Positions 35,461-45,697 of a DNA stretch of 64,000 nucleotides are shown here, piece by piece. The stretch is from Rhizosaccharibacter radicis (GTDB lineage Bacteria; Pseudomonadota; Alphaproteobacteria; Acetobacterales; Acetobacteraceae). The notes beneath the pieces are model-generated. The model ran no database searches. It was given only the letters and a program-made list of their open reading frames with translations, and was not told the DNA's origin. The stretch is from the NCBI GenBank assembly GCA_024508355.1, contig JAMZEJ010000001.1, positions 496,001 through 560,000 of the forward strand. Direction: 5' to 3'. How positions within the stretch are numbered: the first letter of the stretch is position 1; every line of letters starts with the position of its first letter. A program made the translations under genes and the position numbers.

Positions 35461-36462
35461 ATGTCGCAGAGCGCTCCTTCCGCCCAACGAACAGTGACGG
35501 AGCTCAAGGTCACGGCGCACATGATGCAGCTCGACCGGGGCGTTTTCTGCATCTTCCACACGCCGGGCGGTCCGACGCCCGACCCGGTCACCGGCCTGCC
35601 CGGCGTCCGCGTCAGCCGGCCCCCGCTGCTGTCCTCGGACGCGCTGGAGATCAGCACCTTCAATCCCGAGGGCTGGGTGGGTGGCGACGGCAGCGCCGCC
35701 CTGATCCGCGTTCTCGCCGATCAGGCCCAGGTGCTGGTGACCATCTACCAGGCGACCAACAGCCAGGTGGACGCGCCGCAGCTCCAGGTGATGCGCCTGG
35801 CCGACGTGCAGGCCACGGCGGCGCGTCCGGTCGCCCAGGCGCCGGGCACGGCCGTCGCCGGCGGCGCGGCCGTTTCCGGTGCGCGTGCGGCGGCCGCCCC
35901 GTCCGGGCCGGTGGAGATCGCCGCCCACATCCAGCGCCGGGGCGACGTCGGCAGCCAGATCGGCGAATGGATGGGCGAGCCCGGCAGCCAGAGCTGGATC
36001 GAAGGCTTCGCCATTTCCCCCGCCAGCGGCATCGAGGCCGCCGACATCGAGTATCAGGCGGTGCTGGGCAAGGGCTGGCTGTCGCCCTGGAGCGAGGGTG
36101 GCCAGTATTGCGGCAGCCGGGGGATGGCCCTGCCGATCCTGGGACTGCGCGTGCGCCTCAAGGGCCAGGCGGCGGAGCGGTTCGAATGCGAGCTGAACGC
36201 CACCTTCACCGACGGCACGCGCGTCGGGCCGCTGGACGGCACCGAAACGGCGGAAGCCCCTTCGCTGGCCCCGCTGGAAGCCTTCCGCATCGACATCAGG
36301 CCGGCCGGCGCGATCCCGCAGGCACCGTCACCCGACCACGAGGAGGAAGGGGAGCTGGAAACGGTGGCGGCCGATGGGCCCCAGGCGGCGCGTGGCCGTA
36401 GCCCATCACGGCCGCAACCGCGGACGCCCCTCGCGAAGCCCGTCCACAAGGGTCGCCGCTGA
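35461..36462 (+). CDS. protein with two ChW-like repeats, unknown function
   Basis: About 333 residues. The first 120 form a beta-rich domain (TELKVTAHMMQLDRGVFCIF, EGWVGGDGSAALIRVL). An Ala/Pro linker follows. Residues about 155-245 carry two copies of a motif like the clostridial hydrophobic-W repeat: AHIQRRGDVGSQIGEWMGEP...WIEGFAI and EYQAVLGKGWLSPWSEGG...CGSRG...ILGLRVRL. The tail is basic and Pro/Arg-rich. No signal peptide is visible from this ATG, which lacks a strong ribosome site, and other starts are possible. It sits between two glycosyltransferase genes, so a role in the same surface glycan or protein pathway is likely. The ChW comparison is by eye. Confidence 0.65.
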   Translation: MSQSAPSAQRTVTELKVTAHMMQLDRGVFCIFHTPGGPTPDPVTGLPGVRVSRPPLLSSDALEISTFNPEGWVGGDGSAALIRVLADQAQVLVTIYQATNSQVDAPQLQVMRLADVQATAARPVAQAPGTAVAGGAAVSGARAAAAPSGPVEIAAHIQRRGDVGSQIGEWMGEPGSQSWIEGFAISPASGIEAADIEYQAVLGKGWLSPWSEGGQYCGSRGMALPILGLRVRLKGQAAERFECELNATFTDGTRVGPLDGTETAEAPSLAPLEAFRIDIRPAGAIPQAPSPDHEEEGELETVAADGPQAARGRSPSRPQPRTPLAKPVHKGRR

Positions 36463-36586
36463 TCCATCGGCGCCCCGCCGCCCCCGCCGGGTTCCCCTGG
36501 GCGGCGGCGGGCGTCGCGACACTGGCATTTCCGCCGCCCCGGCCGGGGTGGGCGGCTGCCGCCCTGATCCCGCCGGCGGACCTTTC

Positions 36587-37813
36587 GTGAAATACCTCTT
36601 CGTCCACCAGAACTTTCCGGGCCAGTTCGTCCACCTGCTTCGGCATCTGGTGGATCAGGGCGAGCACGACATCGTCTTCATCAGCGAACCGAACGACCGC
36701 CAGATCGCCGGGGTGAGGCGCATCTTCTACAAGATGCCGCGCGGCCCCTGGCCCGACACCCACGCCACCGCGCAGGAATTCGAGGTGGCGATGCTGCGCG
36801 CCGAGATCGTGGCGACCACCGCGCAGACGCTGAAAGGGCTCGGCTTCGAGCCCGACATCATCATCGGCCACCATGGCTGGGGCGAGATGCTCAACCTGCG
36901 CGACGTGTTTCCGCGCAGCCCGCTGCTCGGCTATCTCGAATTCTACTATCACACCCACGATCTCGACGTGGGCTTCGATCCGGAATTTCCCGACGATCCC
37001 GCCATGTTCCCGCGCGTGCGGGCCAAGAACGCGGTGAACCTGCTGGCGCTCACCAACGGCGGCATGGGCCAGACGCCCACCCTGTTCCAGCGATCCACCT
37101 ATCCTGCCTGGTCGCACGACCGCATCGCCGTGCTGCACGAGGGCGTCGATCTCGACGTGTGCGCGCCCGATCCATCCGCGGCCGGCCGCCCGTTCGTGCT
37201 GGGCGACCTGCGGATCTCCCCGGACCAGAAGCTCGTCACCTACGTCGCGCGGGACCTCGAACCGTATCGCGGCTTCCACGTCATCATGAACGCCCTGCCG
37301 CGCATCCTCGACTCCCGTCCGGACGTCCAGGTGGTGATGGTGGGCGGGGACGGCGTCAGCTACGGGGCGCGGCTGTCGCATTCCTGCTGGCGCGAGGTGT
37401 TCCTTGATCGCCTGGGCGACCGCATCGACCGCTCACGCGTGCATTTTCCCGGGCGGCTGGACTACGCGACCTATGCCGAGCTGCTCAAGCGTTCCGACGC
37501 CCACGTCTATCTGACATACCCGTTCGTGGCGTCGTGGTCGCTCCGGGAAGCCATGGCGTCCGGCTGCGCCATCGTCGGCAGCGACACCGCCCCGGTGCGG
37601 GAGTTCATCTCCGACCGCAAGACCGGGCTGCTGGCCTCGTTCCATCATCCGGAGCGGGTCGCCGACGCCGTGCTGGAGCTGCTCGAGAACCGGAACCTCA
37701 ACACCAGGCTCCGCCGCGCCGCCCGCCGGGAAGCCGAGCGCAGCCTCGGCATGGCGGACTACCTCCGCAACTACGAGGGGCTGATCGAGCGCACCATCAG
37801 CAGCAATCGCTAG
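36587..37813 (+). CDS. glycosyltransferase family 4
   Basis: A 408-residue GT-B enzyme. The GTG start gives KYLFVHQNFPGQFVHLLRHL, a characteristic opening of a GT4 subgroup. The central IIIGHHGWGEML and YLEFYYHTHDLDVGFDPEFP follow. The C-terminal donor domain has VTYVARDLEPYRGFHVIMNAL, MVGGDGVSYG, VHFPGRLDYATYAELLKRSDAHVYLTYPFVASWSLREAMASGC (here split only for description) and GSDTAPVREFI. The GGCGGAC upstream is a modest ribosome site. It ends the same-strand cluster begun by the type I exporter and is convergent with ppa. Confidence 0.9.
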   Translation: MKYLFVHQNFPGQFVHLLRHLVDQGEHDIVFISEPNDRQIAGVRRIFYKMPRGPWPDTHATAQEFEVAMLRAEIVATTAQTLKGLGFEPDIIIGHHGWGEMLNLRDVFPRSPLLGYLEFYYHTHDLDVGFDPEFPDDPAMFPRVRAKNAVNLLALTNGGMGQTPTLFQRSTYPAWSHDRIAVLHEGVDLDVCAPDPSAAGRPFVLGDLRISPDQKLVTYVARDLEPYRGFHVIMNALPRILDSRPDVQVVMVGGDGVSYGARLSHSCWREVFLDRLGDRIDRSRVHFPGRLDYATYAELLKRSDAHVYLTYPFVASWSLREAMASGCAIVGSDTAPVREFISDRKTGLLASFHHPERVADAVLELLENRNLNTRLRRAARREAERSLGMADYLRNYEGLIERTISSNR

Positions 37814-37866
37814 AACCCGGTCTGCGGCGAAGCCGGAACGCCCTCGCGTCCCGGCGCCGATGCGCG

Positions 37867-38394
37867 TCAGCCCTTGGCGGCGGCCGCCAGCGACTCCCGG
37901 ATCACCTCTCCTGCGTCTTCCTTGCCGGCCCAGCCCGTGACCTTCACCCACTTGCCCTTCTCGAGGTCCTTGTAGCGCGTGAAGAAATGCTCGATCGCCT
38001 GGCGGGTGATCTCGGGCAGGTCGTCCACGCTCTGCACGGCGGTGAATTGGGTGTGCAGCTTGTCGTGCGGCACGCAGACGATCTTCTCGTCCTGGCCGCT
38101 CTCGTCCTCCATCCGCAGCATGCCGATCGGCCGCGCGCGGATCACCGCGCCCGGCACCACCGCCGCCGGCGCCAGCACCAGCGCATCGGCCGGGTCGCCA
38201 TCGGCCGCCAGGGTGCCGGGGATGAAGCCGTAGGCGGCGGGATAGGCCATCGGGGTGAACAGGAACCGGTCCACCACCACCGCGCCGCTGTCCTTGTCGA
38301 TCTCGTACTTCACCTGCGAGCCGGCAGGGATCTCGATCACGACGTTGATGTCCCAGGGGACGTCCTTGCCGGGGCTGAGCTTCGAGACGTCCAT
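37867..38394 (-). CDS. ppa: inorganic pyrophosphatase, family I
   Basis: A 175-residue soluble Mg-dependent enzyme that hydrolyses pyrophosphate and so drives biosynthetic reactions. The family signature DGDPADALV carries the metal-binding Asp65, Asp67 and Asp70. KYEIDKDSGAVVVDR, YPAAYGFIPGTL and YKDLEKGKWVKVTGW are the other conserved blocks. Its length matches hexameric bacterial enzymes. It stands alone between the last glycosyltransferase (convergent) and the tRNA gene. Confidence 0.97.
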   Translation of the reverse strand: MDVSKLSPGKDVPWDINVVIEIPAGSQVKYEIDKDSGAVVVDRFLFTPMAYPAAYGFIPGTLAADGDPADALVLAPAAVVPGAVIRARPIGMLRMEDESGQDEKIVCVPHDKLHTQFTAVQSVDDLPEITRQAIEHFFTRYKDLEKGKWVKVTGWAGKEDAGEVIRESLAAAAKG

Positions 38395-38524
38395 GGGTTC
38401 GGTTCCGTTCGGGTAGGGGAGGAAAGGCGGCGACCGTATCGGCGGCGCACCGGATTGCCAAGGCGCGCTTCCCGCCGCCCATCTTGCAAATCCATGCGGG
38501 TTGGGCGATCTCAGGACGGCTTGT

Positions 38525-38597
38525 GCGCCTGTAGCTCAACGGTTAGAGCGGGCCGCTCATAACGGCTTGGTTGCGGGTTCGAGTCCTGCCGGGCGCA
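38525..38597 (+). tRNA. tRNA with CAU anticodon, probably tRNA-Ile2 (lysidine-modified)
   Basis: 73 nt fold as a cloverleaf: acceptor GCGCCTG/CGGGCGC (one T-G pair), D stem GCTC/GAGC, anticodon stem GGCCG/CGGCT with loop CTCATAA, T stem GCGGG/CCTGC with loop TTCGAGT, and discriminator A. CCA is not encoded. The anticodon is CAU. The variable region and anticodon-arm sequence (CTCATAA...TTGGTTGC) resemble the minor isoleucine tRNA of other proteobacteria rather than elongator or initiator Met. C34 would then be converted to lysidine by TilS to read AUA. Elongator tRNA-Met is the alternative. Confidence 0.9.
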
Positions 38598-38734
38598 GGC
38601 CCCCACCCACGGCGCGCGGTCGACGCCGGCGGCCGTCCCGCCCCGGATCGTCCCCCTGTTCCACCGGCGTCCAGTCCGCCGGTCCTGTTTCCACCGGTTC
38701 TCGCCCCCCACCGGTTTCGTCGAGGAGCCCGCTC

Positions 38735-40414
<1,680 letters not shown>

Positions 40415-40867
40415 GCGGCGGCGCGGCCCGCGCGCGGCCGGTATCGTGTCCGGCCTCGCGGTCGCCGTCCGGTCGGCGCGCCCGCGCCGGCGTCGTCGGG
40501 GCCGCCGCCCGGTGGGTCCGCTCGCGGCGTCCGTTCACCGGACGCGGACATCGCGGCGGAAGCGCATCTGCAGTTGCGTGGGCACGACGGAACTTCCTCC
40601 GCTCCGGGCGGGAGGGACCGCGACCGGTTTCTGGTCGCCCCCACTGCCGATGATCGCGGTGATCCGCCCTGCTTTCCCCCATCACCTTCCGGGCGGTGCC
40701 CTATCGGGCCATCCTGTTCCGGCCTGGGCGGCCGGCCCGTCCACGGCCATGGCGTCGGGAGTCGCCCAAGGCGTGACTGGGCGGCGGGGAGCGCTCCGGA
40801 TTGTTCCCGGCCGGACCGATGCGGCCTCGGCCGACGCCGATCGCGATGGCGCGGGGAGGACCGGGCC
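40415..40867. other. 453-bp spacer downstream of ettA
   Basis: Very G+C-rich DNA. The open frames seen on both strands have no recognisable protein pattern and are Arg/Pro/Ala-rich, as chance frames are at this composition. A small hairpin, GCGTCCG-TTCAC-CGGACGC (40527-40545), is the only structure I noticed. Confidence 0.4.
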
Positions 40868-41395
40868 ATGACCGCTCGCGGCGCGCCGCCGCCGATCGGG
40901 CGGATCATCCGCACCGCGCGGCTTCTGCTGGCGCCGGTGGGCTGGCCCGATCTGGACGACATGGCGGCCCTGAAGGCCGATGCCGGCGCGTTCGGCCTGA
41001 TGCTGGGCGGCGTCCGGTCCCGCTGGGACACGGAAGCGGAGATGGCCGACGACGTGGCGTTCTGGGCCCGGCGCGGCGTCGGCATCTTCACCGTGCGGGA
41101 GCATGGCCGCTTCGTCGGCATGACGGGCGTGCATGAACGGCCGGACGGCATCGGCGTCGGCCTCCGGTTCGCGCTGTTTCCCCATGCGCGCGGCCGGGGG
41201 CTCGCCCGTGAAGCGGCGGCGGCGGCGCTGCGCTTCACCCACGACGCCGGCGTGGCGCGCGTGGTGGCGGTGGCGCGGGATACCAACATCGCGTCGCGCA
41301 CGACGCTGGGGGGCATCGGCATGCGCGTGTGCGGCTCCTTCGAGCGCGCCGGTCACACCATGCTGGTCTATGAGAGCACCCGGCCGCCCCCCTGA
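40868..41395 (+). CDS. GNAT family N-acetyltransferase
   Basis: A 175-residue acetyltransferase of the RimJ/RimL-like group. It has the opening IRTARLLLAPVGWPDLDDMAAL and the acetyl-CoA-binding strand and loop RFALFPHARGRGLAREAAAAAL (R-G-R-G-L-A form of the Q/RxxGxG/A motif). It then has VVAVARDTNIASRTTLGGIGM and FERAGHTMLVYES. The ATG is preceded by GGGAGGA at seven bases. Such enzymes acetylate protein N-termini, antibiotics or small amines; the substrate cannot be told. Confidence 0.9.
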   Translation: MTARGAPPPIGRIIRTARLLLAPVGWPDLDDMAALKADAGAFGLMLGGVRSRWDTEAEMADDVAFWARRGVGIFTVREHGRFVGMTGVHERPDGIGVGLRFALFPHARGRGLAREAAAAALRFTHDAGVARVVAVARDTNIASRTTLGGIGMRVCGSFERAGHTMLVYESTRPPP

Positions 41396-41446
41396 CGCCG
41401 CCCCCTGACGTCGCCCCCTGGCGCCGTCTCGACGCCAGCAGGCCGG

Positions 41447-42400
41447 TCAGCCCGCGGCGCCGGTCGACACGATCGCCGCGGCCAGGGTGGCGATGCTCAG
41501 CACCGTGCTGACCCCCACCACCGCCGCGGCCTCCGTGGGGTCCTCCTCATACCGCAGCGCGAAGAAGATGCCGAAGAAGCCGCAGGGCAGCGCCGACAGG
41601 AGGATGGCCGCCTGCCGTGGTTGCGCCGCGATCGGCAGCACCGTGCACAGCGACGCGGTGGCCAACGGGTGGACGATGTTGGCCAGCAGCGCGCCCGCCG
41701 CCACCCGGCCCGTCAGGCGGATCCGGCGGGCGCTCAGCACCAGGCCGGTGACGAACAACGCCACCCCGCCGGATGCCTGGCCGATCAGCCCGACCGCCCG
41801 GTCCACGGCCGGCGGCAGGGTGATGCCCGCCAGCACCAGCACCACCCCCACCAGCGGTCCCAGCACCAGCGGTGCGCGCGACACCCGGCGGGCGGCGGCG
41901 GCCAGCGCCGCGGATGGCGAGGCGGTCGATCCGCGCCGCCGTTCCCGATCGAGGTCCAGCAGCACCAGCGTCATCGGCGACAGCACCACCGCGCCGAGCG
42001 AGATCGCCACCGCGACCTGCAGGCCGCCGCCACGCCCGAACAGCCCGTTCATTAGCGGAACGCCGGCCGCGGCGAAATTGGGCAGCGACACGGAGATCGC
42101 CAGCACCGCCGCGCTGCCGGCCCGCGCGCCGAACACCCGACGCTCGATCGCGAACACCAGCCACCACAGCACCAGCAGGCCGATCAGCAGCACCAGCATC
42201 AACGGCCATTGCCCCAGCAGCTCGGCGCGCCCGGCGTGGGTCACGGCGCCGAACAGCGCGGCCGGCAGGGCGAAATCCATCACCAGCGTGTTGAGGGGCG
42301 CGACCTGCGCGGGGGCGATCCGTCCGCTACGGCCCGCCAACGCTCCCAGCCCCAGCACGGCGAAGATCGGCAACAGCGCGAGCAGCAGGGCGGGGGTCAT
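41447..42400 (-). CDS. AEC family transporter (auxin efflux carrier-like)
   Basis: A 317-residue membrane protein with about ten helices in two repeats of five, as in the AEC (BART) superfamily. Marks are the first helix LLLALLPIFAVLGLGALAGR, the substrate-domain MDFALPAALFGAVT, SVSLPNFAAAGVPLMNGLFG and the C-terminal repeat ILLSALPCGFFGIFFALRYEEDP. Members move malonate, malate or other organic acids, or export amino-acid-like compounds. It is divergent from an SDR gene 450 bp away; no functional link is visible. Confidence 0.92.
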   Translation of the reverse strand: MTPALLLALLPIFAVLGLGALAGRSGRIAPAQVAPLNTLVMDFALPAALFGAVTHAGRAELLGQWPLMLVLLIGLLVLWWLVFAIERRVFGARAGSAAVLAISVSLPNFAAAGVPLMNGLFGRGGGLQVAVAISLGAVVLSPMTLVLLDLDRERRRGSTASPSAALAAAARRVSRAPLVLGPLVGVVLVLAGITLPPAVDRAVGLIGQASGGVALFVTGLVLSARRIRLTGRVAAGALLANIVHPLATASLCTVLPIAAQPRQAAILLSALPCGFFGIFFALRYEEDPTEAAAVVGVSTVLSIATLAAAIVSTGAAG

Positions 42401-42850
42401 GGCACCGACGGTTCCCGACGCGCCGTCCGGTGTAAAGGGTGCATGTCCGGACCCGGGAGCACAGCGCTCCCGGCCCTCCGGCGGCCAACGTCCCCGGCGC
42501 TCCTCTCCGGGCCGGGATCGGACGCCGGGCGGCAGGATGCGGCCGGGAGCGGAACGGGGGGACGGGTGCGGCCGGTTGGATCGCGGCCACCTGCCGGAGC
42601 GGCGGCGGGGACGGGACCGCCGATCTTCGGCTTCATCCCGAGGGACCACGACCGGCAATCGCTCCCGCAAGCGCTTCGAGCCGTCCGGCCCGATCGCCGG
42701 CTACCGGGTCATCGAGCCCCGGCCCGCCGCGCTTTATCCGCGCCGGAAGCATCCTCACCCGGGCGCGGCGGCTTCACGGAACCGGCGATCGGGAAGCGGC
42801 TTTCGGAACCACGGCCTCCCCGGAAGGCCGGACAGTCCGAGGAGAACCGC
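42401..42850. other. 450-bp divergent spacer
   Basis: The region lies between the AEC transporter and SDR starts. It holds the promoters of both genes but no convincing boxes, and no frame with coding pattern. I see nothing else in it. Confidence 0.4.
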
Positions 42851-43702
42851 ATGCCCCATCCCGTTCTCGTGCCCGGCGCGGTCGCCGTGATCACCGGCGG
42901 CGCCTCCGGCATCGGCTGGGAGGCCGCGCGGCGCTTTCTCCAGCTCGGCCTGCGGGTCTGCATCGCCGACCTGGGCGACGAACGGCTGGCCGCGGCGGCG
43001 GAGAAGCTCGGCGACGCGGTGCCCGGCGCAGCGGATCGGCTGATGACCCGTGACGCCGACGTGTCCCGGCCCGGCGACCTCCGCGCCCTGGAACAAGCGG
43101 TGGCCGACCGGTTCGGCGGCACGGACGTGCTGATGAACAACGCCGCCGTGCAGCCGGGCAGCTCGGTGCTGGACGGTGACGACCGGTGGGACCGGGTGCT
43201 GGCGGTGAACCTGCGCGGCGTCGTCCACGGCACCCAGATCTTCGCCGAGCGGATGCTGGCGCGGAACCGGCCCGGGCTGATCATCAACACGGGCTCGAAG
43301 CAGGGCATCACCACGCCGCCGGGCGATCCGGCCTACAACGTCGCCAAGGCCGGGGTGAAGGCGTTCACCGAGGCGCTGCAGCATGAACTGCGCGAACGCG
43401 GCAGCCGCATCGCCGCGCATCTGCTGATCCCGGGTTTCGTGTGGACGCCGCTCGCGGCGGGAAACCGAACGGAGAAGCCGGCCGCCGCCTGGACGGCCGA
43501 GCAGACGGTGGCGTTCATGCTCGACCGGCTGGAAGCGGGGGACTTCTATATCCTGTGTCCGGACAACGACGTGTCGCGCCGGCTGGACGAGCGCCGCATC
43601 CTGTGGGCCGCGGGCGACGTGGTGGAGAACCGGCCGCCGCTGTCGCGCTGGCACCCCGATTACGGGGACGCGTTCCGTCGCTTCGCCGACGCCGGGAACT
43701 AG
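42851..43702 (+). CDS. SDR family NAD(P)-dependent oxidoreductase
   Basis: A 283-residue classical SDR with VITGGASGIG (14-23), the acidic ADLGDERL (NAD preference), MNNAAV in place of NNAG, a catalytic Ser in INTGSKQG and the tyrosine motif YNVAK. The C-terminal tail after FYILCPDNDVSRRLDERR is longer than usual and resembles a group of SDRs common in alpha- and betaproteobacteria. GAGGAG lies six bases before the ATG. Substrate unknown. Confidence 0.9.
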   Translation: MPHPVLVPGAVAVITGGASGIGWEAARRFLQLGLRVCIADLGDERLAAAAEKLGDAVPGAADRLMTRDADVSRPGDLRALEQAVADRFGGTDVLMNNAAVQPGSSVLDGDDRWDRVLAVNLRGVVHGTQIFAERMLARNRPGLIINTGSKQGITTPPGDPAYNVAKAGVKAFTEALQHELRERGSRIAAHLLIPGFVWTPLAAGNRTEKPAAAWTAEQTVAFMLDRLEAGDFYILCPDNDVSRRLDERRILWAAGDVVENRPPLSRWHPDYGDAFRRFADAGN

Positions 43703-43757
43703 GACACGGGGAGGGGGCGGACCGGCGTCTTAGGGAAGATGCTCCCCAGGAAGATGC

Positions 43758-43780
43758 TTCCCGGGCAAGGCGCCCGGGAA
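43758..43780. terminator. bidirectional hairpin between SDR and mlaC
   Basis: TTCCCGGGC and GCCCGGGAA form a perfect 9-bp stem with a 5-nt loop between the two convergent genes. There is no strong T-run on either side, but its position just past both stops fits a shared transcript end. The sequence GGAAGATGCT just before it is repeated nearby. Confidence 0.5.
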
Positions 43781-43788
43781 CCGGCGGA

Positions 43789-44448
43789 TCAGGTGGCCTG
43801 GCGGGACACCTGACGGTCCAGCGCGTTCAGCAGCGTGTCGACGTTGTTGCCGTGGCGCTGGAGAAACGATGCGTAGTCGCTGCGCTGGGTGAGGCTGAGG
43901 CTGACGCCTTCGGCGACCACATCGGTGATCCGGCGGCCGCCGGCGACGTCGCCCACCACCCATTCCACGGTGGCCGACGGCTGATTCGGACGGTTGATCA
44001 CCGTCGGCACCATGGTCTTGCCGTCCTGGTCGTGCGCCTGACCGACCTGGAACGTGACGCCGCGATATTCGCCGAGCTTGCCCGTGATGCTGTTCACCAG
44101 GACCTTGTGGAACAGGGCAAGGTAGCGCTGCTGCTGCGCCGGGGTGGCGGTGCGCCAGAAGCGGCCGAGGCAGAACCGGCCGATGCCGTCCACGTCCACG
44201 TTCTGGTCGATCAGCGGCTGGATCTGCGTCTTCTTCTCGGCCGTGCTGCTGTCGCTGTTGACCACGCTCACCAGCCTGTCGCCGAGCGACCGGACGAAGC
44301 TCGTGGCATCGGCCCCCTGGGCGGCGGCGGCCCGCACGGGCGCCAGGCCCGCGGGTGCCAGCACCGGCTGGAGCACCGGCGACAGCGCGGCTAGCCCGGT
44401 GCCGGCCAGCAGGATGGCGGCGGCGCGGCGGAAGCGGAGATGGCGCAT
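43789..44448 (-). CDS. mlaC: MlaC/Ttg2D-family periplasmic phospholipid shuttle
   Basis: A 219-residue exported protein with a signal peptide (RHLRFRRAAAILLAGTGLAAL...RAAAA, about 1-43). The MlaC-type body has FVRSLGDRLVSVVN, IDQNVDVDGIGRFCLGRFWRTATPAQQQRYLALFHKVLV and YRGVTFQVG. It carries phospholipids between the MlaA complex in the outer membrane and the inner-membrane MlaFEDB transporter. It is 24 bp downstream of mlaA in the same operon. The MlaFED genes are not in this window. The closely related hopanoid-associated HpnM subfamily is an alternative reading. Confidence 0.88.
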   Translation of the reverse strand: MRHLRFRRAAAILLAGTGLAALSPVLQPVLAPAGLAPVRAAAAQGADATSFVRSLGDRLVSVVNSDSSTAEKKTQIQPLIDQNVDVDGIGRFCLGRFWRTATPAQQQRYLALFHKVLVNSITGKLGEYRGVTFQVGQAHDQDGKTMVPTVINRPNQPSATVEWVVGDVAGGRRITDVVAEGVSLSLTQRSDYASFLQRHGNNVDTLLNALDRQVSRQAT

Positions 44449-44472
44449 GGGAGGGTTCCTTGTCCTGCTTGC

Positions 44473-45300
44473 CTACCGGCTGTACCAGTCCGGCACCGTC
44501 GCGCGGTGATCGTTGCGCATGGCCTCGATCTCGGCCGCGCGGTGCTGACGATACAGACTGCGCAAGGTTGCATAGGGATCGAGCGAGTCGCGCTTGATCT
44601 GGTCGAGATCGCCCAGCACCTGCGCCCGCGAGTCGATGATGTTCATGCCGTACAGGCCCCAGTTCAGGGTGATCAGCCCGTAGCCGCGCGGCACGTAGTT
44701 GAGGGGAACCAGGGCGATGTCCATGCCGAAGCCGGTGAGGGCCCGCGGCGAGGACGGTCCCAGCAGCGGCAGGAACAGGTAGGGTCCCTGCGGCACACCC
44801 CACTGGGCGAGCGTCATGCCGCCATCGGCCTCGTGCGCCTTGTAGCCCCAGCCCTTGGCGACATCGAACACGCCGGCCACGCCCACGGTGGAGTTCACCA
44901 CGAAGCGCACGAAGGTGTCGCCCGCGCGGCGGGGCTTGCCCTCGAACACGTCGTTGAAGAACACGGCCGGGCTGGCCAGATTGCCCAGGACGTTGTGCAC
45001 GCCCGTGCGCACCGGCTGAGGCACCAGCCACACATATCCCTTGGCGACCGGACGCAGCGTATAGGCGTCGATGCTGTCGCTGACCCGGTAGAAGAAGCGG
45101 TTGGTGGGCTCCAGCGGGTCGTTGGCGTCGTCCATGTCGGCCTGGGCCGCCGGATCCGCCGCCTTGGTGGCGCAGCCTCCGAGGCCGAGCGACACCAGCC
45201 CGGCGGCCACCAGCGCGCCCGCGCGGGCCAGGCCCCCGCGCACGCCGAAGCGGCCGCGCACGACCGGGCACTGGAACGGTCGGTGGTTCTCGGCGGGCAT
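44473..45300 (-). CDS. mlaA: MlaA/VacJ family outer-membrane lipoprotein
   Basis: A 275-residue lipoprotein. The signal sequence ends in the lipobox LGLGGC, with lipidated Cys43 after an unusually long N-terminal region of about 22 residues. Family motifs follow: DPLEPTNRFFYRVSDSIDAYTLRPVAKGY, NVLGNLASPAVFFNDVFEGK, DVAKGWGYKAHEADGGMTLAQWGVPQGPYLFLPLLGPSSPRALTG (described in parts) and a C-terminal helix with SLDPYATLRSLYRQHR. It removes phospholipids from the outer leaflet of the outer membrane and hands them to MlaC, encoded next. Confidence 0.93.
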   Translation of the reverse strand: MPAENHRPFQCPVVRGRFGVRGGLARAGALVAAGLVSLGLGGCATKAADPAAQADMDDANDPLEPTNRFFYRVSDSIDAYTLRPVAKGYVWLVPQPVRTGVHNVLGNLASPAVFFNDVFEGKPRRAGDTFVRFVVNSTVGVAGVFDVAKGWGYKAHEADGGMTLAQWGVPQGPYLFLPLLGPSSPRALTGFGMDIALVPLNYVPRGYGLITLNWGLYGMNIIDSRAQVLGDLDQIKRDSLDPYATLRSLYRQHRAAEIEAMRNDHRATVPDWYSR

Positions 45301-45697
45301 TCATGGACCTCGTTCGACGCTGGCCCGTGGCGGCTGCCGCGAGCGGCAGGTTCCGAACCCCCGAAACCGTTTATCCCGTCCTGTCTAACATGACACAACG
45401 CGGACGCAATCTCCCGCCCGGGAGCCATCCCGGAAGCTGCACCGGAGGCCGCCCCGACCGCCGTCCCGACTGTCGCCCCACGGGGCGCCCGGAAACACCG
45501 CGTCCGTCGGCACCGGATGCGCGCCGCACCCCTCCCGGCGGACGGGACCCGCGTGCTTCCGCGCCGCCTCCGGGTTCGAAGAGGTTTGCCGCTGGGGGCA
45601 GCGCGAACTACATCTGCAACCAGTCCGGACGGCCGGCGGGCGGGCGGGAGCGATCCGGCCGCCGCCGCCATGGCCGCTTGCGCATCGATCGGGTTCC
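45301..45697. other. 397-bp divergent spacer between mlaA and metF
   Basis: It contains the probable mlaA promoter (listed separately) and must contain the metF promoter. No coding frame is convincing. I looked for an SAH or SAM riboswitch before metF and did not recognise one. Confidence 0.45.
45370..45398 (-). promoter_or_regulatory. sigma-70-like promoter upstream of mlaA
   Basis: On the minus strand TTGTGT (45393-45398) and GATAAA (45370-45375) are separated by exactly 17 bp in a locally A/T-richer patch, about 70 bp before the mlaA start. It would drive mlaA-mlaC. Confidence 0.4.

Noticed and set aside
40415-40867. Several open frames of 90-330 codons after ettA
   Set aside because: All are Arg/Pro-rich, with no domain pattern or start signal, and mutually overlapping.
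45393-45697. SAH/SAM riboswitch before metF
   Set aside because: No recognisable core sequence or pseudoknot pattern.
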